Assembly: GCF_001039355.2 (NCBI RefSeq)
Contig: NW_019775434.1
Coordinates: 277,318-341,317, forward strand
Reading direction: 5' to 3'
Source of the DNA: Lingula anatina
Lineage: Eukaryota > Brachiopoda > Lingulata > Lingulida > Lingulidae
Length of the DNA: 64,000 nt
The translations under genes and the position numbers were made by a program. The notes under the pieces are model-generated. The model worked only from the letters and a program-made list of their open reading frames with translations, did not search any database and was not told the DNA's origin. Below, one piece after another: positions 1 to 25,815 of the stretch (the stretch's first letter is position 1; each line of letters begins with the position of its first letter).

Positions 1-297
1 TTAAGTTGCCAATCTCTAAAGGTGCACCAATTCAGACTGCATCACCAAAGTAATCTGCTTGGTGTGAAAAAGACCTTAGTTTATAAAAAATAGTGCATTT
101 GTTTCTAACATATGTTGAGCAGCTAATTACAGAAGATTTTGCCTTTCTTCATTAAGGTAAGTTGAGAATATTGCTGGATTTTAAAGAAATTTTAAAGTTG
201 ACCTGGTTGCAGGACTTGTAAAAATGGTTTTTTGGTACAGCCACCTTTGTGCATTTCTCAGTATATGACTGCATCAAAAAATTTTTTTTTTTTACAG
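1..297 (+). other. RFC5: RFC5 intron (partial)
   Basis: This stretch lies upstream of the first recognisable RFC5 exon and ends in a pyrimidine tract and AG acceptor at 296-297. It must be intron because the protein motif encoded next (VIEKFTENTRFC) is internal to RFC5. No coding exon, RNA gene or repeat was recognised in it. Confidence 0.7.
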
Positions 298-2261
298 TTA
301 TTGAAAAGTTTACAGAAAACACAAGGTTTTGTTTGATCTGCAATTATCTGTCAAAGATCATTCCTGCACTGCAGTCCCGCTGCACCAGGTTTAGATTTGG
401 TCCTCTCACTCCTGAACAGATGCTGCCAAGATTGGAACATGTCATACAGGAGGAGAAGTAAGTCCAAGAATTTATCATTGTTTTTTCTCTGCAAAAAAAA
501 AGGGGGGGGGAGGGGAATAAAACAGTTTCACATGATTCAAAGATTCTGTTTTTTTTTTTTTTTGCTAAAATTTTATCTTTTTAGCTATTCACAAAATTAA
601 ATGTTGACAACTCAAAAGACCTTTCAAAAATAAATTATTGGCAACTTGATCACTGCAAAACCAATAGACAATTGCCAATGAATAACTTGGGATTGTGTGA
701 GGATAGTAATCTAAATATTGTCTCATCTACCACATTTGATGTGCTTTCAGAGTAAATGTTTCTGAAGATGGTCGCAAAGCTTTAGTAACATTAGCAAATG
801 GTGACATGAGGAAGGCTTTGAATATTCTGCAGGTAATGCTCTATTTTCCATTACTGGCATGTCAGGTATACAGGCTTATAGCAGGTGAAAAGTTTTTAAC
901 ACTGATGAACATATAATACATATCATAGAACTTTTAAATTGTTGGAAATTGCAAGTACACGGTACGCGTAAGAATAAATTAGGAATTGGTTGTACAAAGA
1001 ATAGTATGGGAGGAATTGAATTTTATATTTTATGCATATTTCCAGAGTACTCACATGGGCCATGAAGAAGTGACAGAAGACAATGTATATACATGTGTTG
1101 GACATCCTCTAAGGCAAGACATTGAAAATATTGTCAATTGGATGCTGAATGAAGACTTTACTACAGCTTACAATAGTATCCTTGATGATAGTCACATGTT
1201 GGACCAGTTCTGTATTAGAAAGACAGGGCTTGACATTAAAGGTGGCCCACTGGCCCTGGGCCACTGAAAACCAACCTAGGGCCATTGAATTGATGGGGTC
1301 ACTGGCCCAAAGGCCAAAGAGCAAGTAAAATGTCATGTGTCAAATCATCCTTGCAGGCCAGTATCGGCCAGTATCGTAAAAAGTTAGTGTCAAGCCCTGA
1401 AAGATTTTGTATGTTTCCTAAAGATGCTAATTTTTCTTTACTATATTAGCAGTAAGTTCTTTTAAACAGCACTATGGATTTTAATATTTTGTAGCTATAT
1501 GACTTGTAACATGGGGAATTTATTACTGTTTAATGTAGAATGCTGCAAATACTCAATATTTTCTTATTTTCTTAACTTCACACAGATATTTTAAATTTGA
1601 AGACCTTGAAAGGGCTAGCTTTACAAGATATTTTATTTGAAGTTCATACCTATGTACACAGAAGTAAGTAGTCAGTTGAATTGTTTAACACAAACATTAC
1701 CTCCCCCCCCCCCTTTCAGAATATGTACTGGTTTCTGTCCAAAATAAAGCATTGTTTCTATTGGTAATAGTTAGACATCTGTTTTAAATCTTTTGAATTG
1801 TAAATTTTAGCCTGACTAGTTGCTCTTTAGGTCTGCTGGTTTGGCTAATCAAATAATGGTATATCTAATATAGCTTTATTTTGTCCAATTTCTTGCAGTT
1901 GACTTTCCTATTCATGTGAGAATACACCTTTTGGAGAAAATGGCTGATGTGGAGTGAGTATAAAATTTTTACTTTTATTTTAAGAGCTATACAAATTGTA
2001 TTGGGAAAAATGCCTTTATTATATTTTGATATGTAATTGAAATTCTGATCAAGCCTTTTAGAATTTTTACTAAGAGAAACATGTTTGAGAATTTCATTCT
2101 TTTAAGGATGTCATCCCATGCAAGTTATTTAATGTAATTAAACAGCGCCATTCTATTACAGGTTTCGCCTTACATCTGGTACCAATGAAAAGTTACAGCT
2201 GAGTTCTCTTATTGCTGCATTTCAAGTTGCTAGGGACTTAGTAGTGGATGAAGCAAAATAA
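298..2261 (+). CDS. RFC5: Replication factor C subunit 5 (3' exons, 5' truncated)
   Basis: RFC5 is a small AAA+ subunit of the RFC clamp loader, which opens PCNA and loads it on primer-template DNA; it also serves in the alternative RFC-like loaders. Exons read from splice sites: 298-457, 751-832, 1046-1175, 1586-1663, 1899-1953, 2162-2261. The frame closes through all junctions and stops at TAA 2259-2261. Visible protein begins VIEKFTENTRFCLICNYLSK and contains the sensor/arginine-finger segment LQSRCTRFRFGPL, the lid segment with NGDMRKALNILQ, and the C-terminal collar (GTNEKLQLSSLIAAFQVARDL). These are RFC5 signatures, distinct from RFC2 or RFC4. The Walker A and B part lies to the left of the window. 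A polyadenylation signal follows at 2495. It is convergent with the carboxypeptidase gene. Confidence 0.95.
1224..1399. mobile_element. Miniature TIR element (hAT-like MITE) in RFC5 intron
   Basis: The element starts CAGGGCTTGACATTAA and ends TTAGTGTCAAGCCCTG, which is an inverted terminal repeat of about 15 bp with one or two mismatches. The 5-bp direct repeat AAAGA flanks it on both sides (1219-1223 and 1400-1404) and looks like a target-site duplication. Length is 176 bp with no coding capacity. A CAGGG start is common among hAT elements; family placement is inference, and a typical hAT duplication would be 8 bp. Confidence 0.7.
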
Positions 2262-2494
2262 AGTGATCTAATAGCCTAAAAAATGAAATAAGATGATAAA
2301 AAGGACAACTTGGGCCCATTTAGTGATACGAACATTTTAACGTCACTGTACCTTTCTGACTGGAACTCTTGAACAGAGCTCTGATAGTCATATGCCTAGT
2401 TGCTGGGGTATTAACAAAGACTTCCTGGTAATTTAACTTCATTTATGGATGAAATGGAATTATGGAACTCTAACATTTCGAGCAATATTTCTTT

Positions 2495-2500
2495 AATAAA
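2495..2500 (+). terminator. RFC5: RFC5 polyadenylation signal (AATAAA)
   Basis: An AATAAA hexamer lies 234 bp after the RFC5 stop codon. It is the first canonical signal downstream and predicts a 3' UTR of about 250 bases. Confidence 0.55.
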
Positions 2501-2515
2501 GTTAAACGTGTAACA

Positions 2516-3240
2516 AATGTCAACTTCTTTATAATGGAAAAATATATGAACAAATTTTCATTAAGTTTTATGATTAAATACGTGAAGCAACTTTTAGAGA
2601 AGCCTGCACATGAAACTTGATCGTAACGAAACTGATGGATGGTCCATGTTGGCCTTGTTTATTTGGTCACAATATGGAGGTTTTCCTTAACCAAAATATT
2701 CTTTAAGGAACCTTGGATTTCCTTGTTTACCCTTTATTTGGTTTACACATTTTTAAGGACGGTCCATTGGGTCAACCAGAAACTTCAGGACTGTTTGGCA
2801 GACATGACATTTCAAAAACTGAAAATTGTTTTATACTTTCCCACCATAAAGGATATAGGTGCAAAAGGTATCTACCTATTTCTAATAAGTTATTAAGTGA
2901 CCCAATTGAAAAGAGAAATTCACATGTGAGTAATTTTTAAGATTAAAGGGTTACTGTTCCGTTTGCCTCTTCACTTGTACAAATTCCTTAAAAAATATGA
3001 AAAAACCGCATGGAACAGGAGCAGGTAAATACAAACCTAGCCTCTGAAAGACGTTTTGTTTCAACTCCTAATTTTAATGGGGACTGCTCTTCAGCTGGTT
3101 TCCAAAATTCTTTTTGCAGTTGTTTTGGTGGATAACATTTTGACATTTTTGTTTACTTATGAATCTTTTTCTCAACCATAATAAGGTGTAAAGAATCGGC
3201 TTTTTCACAAACCCTAAATAACTCGAGCCAATAACAACAC
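2516..3240. other. Short intergenic gap between convergent genes
   Basis: Two small open frames (2639-2940) overlap here, but neither resembles a known family nor has splice or codon support. I see no RNA gene or repeat. The segment separates the predicted 3' ends of RFC5 (+) and the carboxypeptidase gene (-). Confidence 0.5.
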
Positions 3241-3260
3241 AAATGCCTTGGTTTAAAAAT

Positions 3261-4374
3261 TTTATTCTTTTAATAAATGATTGTACACGGGACGTTTAAA
3301 ATGTTTAACTTCTTAAAATAAAATTTTGATACTGCATGCCTAACACTTGTGCTCACAATTCTTACTCTAAGTCCATTGTAATACTTATTATGTTAAAGCA
3401 TAGAATGGCACTTATAAGAAGAATATTCTCCAGTCTGGAATTAAAAATATAAACTTTCAGACAAATTGCAAATCCACATCAACTACGATGCACTGAAAAA
3501 TACAATTTCCTTATGACTCCCCACTGAAACCATCCTTTCACGAAACTTATCCTGTGAAAAAATTTGCAAAATATGACAAAGTCATACTAATTTGCCAAAT
3601 TGATCATAAAAGTTTCCATGTTTTTACATGCACGAAAAAGTAACTTGTTAAATTTTCTGAATCAATGAAGGTAAATTAATGCCTATATTCTTGGTAATAA
3701 ACTGTGTTTCCCTTTTACTACGTATTGTTAGAAATAAAATACAACTGTGCGTTATAACAATATAAAATAAAATGTAAAAACAGCATATGATTACTTATAC
3801 CAAACTACAGCATTTCACTAGCCAACTGGCTATTAACAGTAAGTAAAAATGCTAGTAAAAATCCAGAAATGCTGCTCTTAGTTCTTAAAAAAATACATCT
3901 GCAGAAAACTTTACCTTATCATGTTAATTCAGGAGACAAAAAGAATGTAATAAATTGCATAAAAGTTGCACTTCATTTAACCCGACAGTCTTTCATGTAA
4001 AAAAAAAACATCTTAAAATAATACCAATAAATTGATTATCAAAGGCATTGATGCATGTGACCCTCAAAAAGGATGTTGCATATATTTTAAATATAATTTT
4101 TTGCACTGCTCTTCACTTTAAAAAGTCTGGATAATAACAGGAATTTAATAGGTAGTATGTATATTCATTTGAAAGTAGTAGTAGCAGTAGCAGTAGCAGT
4201 ACTATATTCAGTTGAAAGCTTCTGGTTTACTTGGGAACAATATAAATGATTTCAAAAGAAGTATTAGCTAATATTAATATCACATTTAACAGCAAATTGC
4301 TTGGAATGATTATTCAACTTGATATGGTACCCCATATATAAAAACAGACATTAACATTAACATTAATAAATTGT
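3261..4374 (-). other. Predicted 3' UTR of the carboxypeptidase gene
   Basis: A reverse-strand AATAAA (TTTATT on + at 3261-3266) lies about 1.1 kb beyond the stop codon. The interval is AT-rich and has a short GTA/GCA trinucleotide run near 4175-4201. Other reverse-strand A-rich hexamers exist, so a shorter UTR is possible. Confidence 0.45.
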
Positions 4375-7300
4375 TTAAAAGAACTTTTTTAACAGCAAGT
4401 TTAAAGCTGAAACTCCAATGCCACTTAAAACAGCAAGTTTGGTTCCCCCTGATGCTGCAGTCTCTTTATCAAATAGTGTCACATTCTGAACTGTGACATC
4501 TCCCTCGGAAATTTGAACAGTTACCAGTGACTCGTTGGTCCCATGAGCAGTAACCTATTTATAAAGAAATAAGTCATAAATGTAAATATTAGGAGTGAAC
4601 AATAGCTTAAAATTTCAGATATATTATGAGTGTTCAACGCTTATTGTGCACCAAATGTTGGCTAAAAATGCTTGATGAATTTTTTTTGTTCCTGTTGTTT
4701 CGTAATACATGTATCAAAAATACTTTTAAAAATGCTACACAGAGAATCATTACTTTTAAAATGATAATAAATGAAGGTTCCATTTTACCATTCAAAACCA
4801 ATTAGTTACCGACCTGACAGCCAAGCAGAATAAGAATTAGGCATGCCCATTTTATATATTTTGAAAAAATACAACTTACTTTGAGATTATATGTGCCAGG
4901 GAGTAACAGTTTCCAATATTCTCCTAGTTGTGTTGTTTTCACTGGATGTATGCGGTCATCAATTGTCACCTCAGCACTGGGTATAGGGGTTCCAGTTCTG
5001 TCACGGACTATACCTTTAACACCTAAAATCAAACTAGAGGATCAGAGAGGCGATACCGCCTCCGAATATTGTACCACCAGCTGGAGCAAGCGCATTCGTA
5101 TAGACCCCCACATACGCAAAATAAGGGACACAGCCACTAGTCTTATGCTTGACAAATTGTAAAAATGCAATCAACAAGAATTTTCAAAATACGCAAAAAA
5201 AATATATATATAACTTAAAATGGTACAATCAAAGTTAAGTTCATTGTAAGGTAGGTCAAAGGTCAATTTCAAGGTCACAGTAAATTTCCAGTATATGACT
5301 TCCTATTCAACTTCAATAGTAACTATGGACCTATCTCTGCCAGGTTTGGAGTTAAAAGAGAAAGAAATTAGCAGAGTTCAGTTCATGATTATAAGTAGGT
5401 CAAAGGTCAATTTCAAGGTCACACTTAGATTGCCAATATATGACTTCCTATTCAANTAATTGGAAATGCTGCATTTAAAGAGATGTCTTTCCTCTGACAC
5501 CTTGTTACACATTGTACTTTAATCACTTTCCTTTATATCATAAATGTTTTCAGTCATGAAACCAGTTCATAAAAAATGTCTCGTTGTTTTAGTTGGGAAT
5601 TACATCTATGCACATATTTTATGCATAAACTATTAACCACAGCTTATAGAATATCTCTTACCCATGAATGCCTGCTGAAGGTAGATTATAAGAGGATTCT
5701 TATTTTGCTCCCAGTATGATTCTAACTGAGATGCCAAAGGATATTTACAGCAACTGATTTCAAGGGTGATTTCCATGCAACCTTTGTAGATGTAATTGTA
5801 GTCCTGCATTCCTCCTAACAGAAAAGGTGTCAAATTTACAGCTTGAAAATTAAGTACAGTTTTAAGAAAATTTACATCTTCAAGGTGAAGATGTAAAATA
5901 AATAAATAAATGAATAACTTGGAAAATGTGCAATTCTTCTACTATTGTACAACACTATTTTCACATATAATGTCTGAAAAAAATTAGTAGGATATAACTT
6001 TGCTATGGAAAATATAGATATTAGAAGAAATAAAATTGTATTTCAGTTTCACTCAATAAACTAAAATAAATCATGAAAGAGTTTGCCCAGATTTTCAGAC
6101 CAATGACCTACCTGTGATAACATACCACTGTGCCCCATTGGTAATGCCCCTGAGAAAGCTATCCCCACACTCCTGTCCTCTGTGCATGGTGGGATGTGCA
6201 AGAGAGTAAGACAATGCAAGGACTTGAAAAATGTCATCATCTGGGGACTTGGAATACTGGTTTATTCCTGGAATGATAACAGACTGTTTTATTCTGTTTC
6301 TGAAAACAATTCTGAAAATATACCAGTACAGTTGGAAAACATGGCGAATTATCTGAATTGAGCATTGTATCGAGTCTTTTCTTGTATCATTTCCAAATGA
6401 AAGTGACAGTAAAATGTGGGAATAATCACAGCCAACCTTAAACACCAATTTGCTTTCACAATTTCACTGCCTACTCTTTAGGTGAAAGTACTATCTGGAG
6501 CATGTGCTCTTTAAAACAACAGGCAAATCAGTTTAAATAATTCAAGGCAGTGAAACTGTGAAAGCAAATTAAGTCACCCTAGTGTAATTGCATAGCAGAA
6601 CTTCTCAAAACATATGCCAGTACATACAGCTGGAACACTAAGACATGATGGTAGCTGTTAATGGGGTTCAATATAGAGAAACTGAAAAGGAAATGGTCAG
6701 TGCCTGTTATCTCACCTTTAATGTTAGAGTCATAGGGATAATTAGCTACAACTGCACCTCCGTGAAAGTTGGCTGACAAGACAAACTGGTTCTCATTTAA
6801 CCAAGAGATGACAGCTTCTGTCTCTGGAGCTCTGGCCACATTGTTCTCTCTAAAGAAGTCAGGGAAGTTTCTGTGAAGATCAATGTCATCAGCATTATAC
6901 CTAAAATGTAAAGTATTGGTGAAAAATAACGAGAGACTGGCAAATTACAAATTACTGAAATTTTGTAAAAGAATTATCAAAAAGATGGGAGCCAATTTTT
7001 CCATCAGTTCCTTGAAGTAGTCCTGAAGTTTGTAAATATGTATATCATTTCTTTAAGCATTTTGGGGCCAATGTATTTCATCTAGTTACTTATCCATTAA
7101 GGTCATTTTATTAATAATTTTAATATGATTTTCTTACTTAAATACTCCTATTTAGAATTATGCAATATGATAATATAGGAATTCCAGCAAACAACTTGTA
7201 AGATAGAATGACTCCATTGTATACATGGCTAACCTGCCCAGATCTCCTAAACACTGGCCTTCCTTTGAGATTTCAAACCCATCTGGATTCATGCTAGGCA

Positions 7301-8465
7301 TAATGTGAATCCTAGCAGAAGTCATCAAGGCCTTTATGGTGCTGTTACTTTGGAAACTGGAGGCAAGATATTCAATAAGATGTATCAAGACTTCTCTGCT
7401 TACTGCCTGAAATAATGTTTTGTACATACTGTTAAACACAGATGCAAGAAAGCAAAATTTCAAGTAAGTCACAAAATGTAAATTTCCATGTATTTAATTC
7501 AGAAAAACTTGCTCTCAGCAAAAAAATATTAGTTGATTAATAGTAATAACTTATGACATATATAGAGAAGAAAAAAAACAAGAACTGCTTACTTGAAACC
7601 CACTAAAAAGTAACTGTAAATATAGTGACATTACCTCATTTCCATGCATGTTTCCAATATATTTAAGTTCAGGTCTCAGCAAGACATGCTCTTTTGGGGA
7701 CTGTCCTAATGCCATCACCCACAGTTCTCTGCCTGGAAATGAAAGATGGGTTGGTGAGTGAAGGAAGGAAGGAAGAGAAGGAAGTGGATGTGAGAGGGGT
7801 CAGCAATAATCTTAAACTTGTAGCAAAAGTTCGGTACCATAGGGACATTTTCTGCATTAAATTTAAAACTTCGTAAATTTTGCAATTAATTAGCACATCA
7901 TTTTTCAAAAAATCAAAGCAGTGCATTCTTGAAACATACAAAAGAATAACTGGCAGGTCATATTACAAATTGGATTGTGCAAGATGACACACCATACCAT
8001 AAAGTGAGAGATATGGAAAATTATCTATTGGCCTAATAAAAAAATTATGTCATGAGTATTTTAAATAGGTAGGAAAAATGTAAAGTTGACATTGGTCTCA
8101 AAGGGTGAAGACCGACCAAAATTGCTTTTAAAAACCATAATCTCTTACTTTGCATACTTTTTGATTTATTACTTCACAGTCCCGATTTCCTTAATTCAGT
8201 TTTTATTTTAAAATATTGCAACAAAGTCCACACTAAAATTTGATTGTGCTGTGTTAAAGGTAACTGTTCTCAGAAGACATTTACCTTGCCTGGACTGTCC
8301 AACGCTGTACAGGTGAGTGATTGCAGGGTACTGTCTGGCAATCTTTTCCAGAGTGGCCGTCAAAGAGGTATAGTTATGATACTGGAAAGGCACTTTTCCC
8401 CTGACAGCAGGCACATGTAGCAGACATCCCCACACAATGCTGAGAAAAGTCCAGCCCAGTGACAT
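4375..8465 (-). CDS. Carboxypeptidase M/N-like metallocarboxypeptidase, secreted or GPI-anchored
   Basis: An M14B-type zinc carboxypeptidase that should remove C-terminal Arg/Lys from extracellular peptides. Exons in gene order: 8465-8285, 7732-7635, 7406-7234, 6900-6716, 6267-6112, 5814-5662, 5022-4880, 4554-4375; 1,269 nt, 422 residues, close to human CPM (443). A hydrophobic signal peptide opens the protein. Zinc ligands are His90 and Glu93 (GNMHGNE) and His197 (ANFHGG); the catalytic Glu is Glu283 in [12 protein letters not shown] transthyretin-like domain follows from about 316 ([11 protein letters not shown]). The end has a small-residue site SGG (398-400) and a hydrophobic tail, suggesting GPI attachment as in CPM. 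The start follows an acceptor in the 5' UTR, so an upstream noncoding exon exists. Asn of the usual DLNRNFPD motif is His here (His160). CPM versus CPN/CPE orthology is not certain. Confidence 0.92.
5235..5455. repeat. Two-copy repeat with DR1-like AGGTCA half-sites
   Basis: Two copies of a roughly 75-bp sequence start near 5235 and 5379 (period 144 bp) in a carboxypeptidase intron. Each holds AGGTCA-A-AGGTCA, a perfect direct repeat with one-base spacing, at 5253-5265 and 5397-5409, followed by a third half-site in TTTCAAGGTCA. Both copies end in ATGACTTCCTATTCAA. The second copy is interrupted by the only N (5456). It is likely an old transposon-derived unit. Confidence 0.75.
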
Positions 8466-9838
8466 GATGGGAATTATCTGCAATATTACAATTTTACATG
8501 AAATTAAAATAATCTGCTTGGTTATTATTTTCACAATCAAAACATTACATTGTTTCCTTAGGGCAGAGAAGTTTTTCTGTAATAAATTACAAGACTAAAC
8601 AGTGGTTAAAGTGGCTCTGGTTACCTCCTACTGAGTACCGGTAGTCTGTAGGTGCTTAAAGAAGAGGCAACAACCAACTGCTGTACTTGTTTTCAGTTAA
8701 AATTTCTTGTCCAGGGAAGCAATAGTCAAAATATACACATAAATTGGCCATAAAATGTGACACTGACAAAAATGTGAATAAACTATGGGTGATATACAGT
8801 GGTCGACAATAGTTTTGAATCAAAATATCTTCCTTTGTCTACATATTTTACTAAATGAATCAGATATTGGTGGATGCACTTGAAATACTGCAGGTGATGT
8901 AGCTTAAAATATCATTAGTTTGTAATTCTCAAATTAGGCATTTAATGAATGCTCTCACAAGAGAAAAGAAAGATTACCAGCTGCAGTTGTACATGTTCAT
9001 GTATAATCAGCTTGCCCTCTTCAATGTAATGCTACAAACTTTATACCTTTATTCCTCATCATAAAAAAGTTGAAAGAGCAAATCCAAGATGAAGATCTCA
9101 AACCCTATGCTGGTGATACAATTTATATCAGTAAAAAAAAAAAAAAAAATTAAAAAGAGAAATGGTAATGCCAGCTTTTCTCCAGGCTTAAAGTACCTAC
9201 CAGTGAATATCCACACCTATTCCTATAAATGACTATGCGTGTTTGCATGTGAGCATAAACACCAATTTTTATAGCATCTCGTCCTTGCATTGATAATGTA
9301 GTCTGCTGGATCATATTATTCTATGCTTAACAGCCAAATGTTTAGTATCATATCAAAAGCCAAACCATACTGTTGCTCTTTATATGACAATAAAAGTCAT
9401 TTTGATCACAGGATGCAGCTTAATTTAAGTTTGATATAAACTACTGTAAATCATGCATTTCTACCTAAAAGCTTGATTTTGTACAGTTAGATTTTGAAAA
9501 CAGCACACTTTAAGTGCAAAATTTGTCAATGATTTAAAGGGATAATAACTCTTGGAGTAAACAACAATTTTCACATACTTACCAATGGTTAATGAATCCA
9601 GTCCCTGGTTTTTTTCTAAAATGTTTTTTTTTTGTCATAAATTCTTAAGAGATTATAACAGAGTATAGCCATCAGTGGAGGTCACGTGGTCTAAAGACAA
9701 GCTCAGATATCAGAATAATAGCTATAACTGCCATTTTTGTGGTACAACAGAATATATTATATTTCTGTAAGTTGTTCACAATGTTTTCATTGTGAAATAT
9801 ACGAAAGATCTAATACGAAGAGTTATTATCCCTTTAAC

Positions 9839-9886
<48 letters not shown>

Positions 9887-11032
9887 TGTCTTATCTACAA
9901 AATGACTCTTACCTATATTTTGGATTACATTGCAAGTCTCATTGCCCAGTGGAGGTTTCTCCTAAATACCTAAAACAAAGTAATCACAATATTACATAAA
10001 AAGAATATCCATCAAAGTTCAGCATAAGGAATGTTCAACATTTCTGCAAAATCACTGCATGTTTAAAGTAGGAAATAGAAAAAAAGAAAAAAAAGCAAAG
10101 CTTCAAAAAAAAAAAAAAAAATGCATGGCACAATTTGCAGTATCCTCCCCCCCCCCCCCAGCTGTAACTCTGTGAATTTTAGTGCTAATCCAAATAAAGT
10201 TATGTGCTAATTTAAATCAACGTCTCTGTTTACTGATCAAATGAAATATTACTTTACTCTACTCTAACTGTACATTTTGTCAGTTAAAATTAAATCAGAA
10301 CACCAACACTGATCCAGTCATGTTCAAATGAAATGTCACTCCGTGTCACTTCTTTACCGTACTATGGTACATTTTGTCAGTCAAAGTAAATCAGGGCACC
10401 AACTTTGACCCGTCCTTCAAGGAGGAAAAAGGTTGACCTAACTTTGTTCCTGTCTTTACGTACATGTACGAAATATTACTTAAGCAAAATGAGGACATAC
10501 GTCACACGATGTATTTTTGTAAACAACGGGTTCGGTTCACGGGCGATTTGATGTCAGCAGATGAGATTTAAGTGGGCGTGATGACTGCGTCAGTGAGTCA
10601 GTGGATTATCTACTCACCCACAATTCGAAGAATTGTCTCAAGTTACGCCGATTCTGAACAAAGATCATTTTGCCAGTAAAGAGAAAAAGGCTGTTGGTTA
10701 CTACAAAAACATCGCTATATGAAACGAAGACGTCCAGTGGGCGCTGTCATCTTGGTTTGAGCACCACGGGTAATCTATACGCTAGTCACGTGACTTCTTT
10801 GTGCGAGGCTCACCGCGTGTGAGTTTATCCTCCCTTTCTTTTCACACTCAATTTTATTCTCAAAATTTTATTGAAGATCCCAACGGAGGATCACCATTTT
10901 CACCAGACACGTAGGTGAGAGCACCATTTCGGCATGAAAAATTTGTGAAGATGCAGACGTAAAGGGAAGAAGAGAAAATCGAAAGACTGTGCAGGCACTT
11001 TGTCTGAGCAAGCAGACAGCTGAGATATTGTA
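8466..11032. promoter_or_regulatory. Divergent upstream region between the carboxypeptidase gene and NLK
   Basis: This interval separates two start codons pointing away from each other and should hold both promoters plus the carboxypeptidase 5' noncoding exon, whose acceptor is visible at about 8480 but whose donor I could not place. The NLK-proximal part (10500-11032) is less AT-rich and holds the palindrome GTCACGTGAC (10785-10794, an E-box) and an AP-1-type TGAGTCA (10594-10600). A (TA)n tract lies at 9841-9881. No TATA box was assigned. Confidence 0.5.
9839..9882. repeat. (TA)n microsatellite
   Basis: About 20 uninterrupted TA dinucleotides lie upstream of the carboxypeptidase gene. The length is likely polymorphic. 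Confidence 0.95.

Positions 11033-25815
<14,783 letters not shown>

Noticed and set aside
2639-2940. Two overlapping small open frames after RFC5
   Set aside because: They lie beyond the RFC5 polyadenylation signal with no domain, promoter or conserved feature that I can see.
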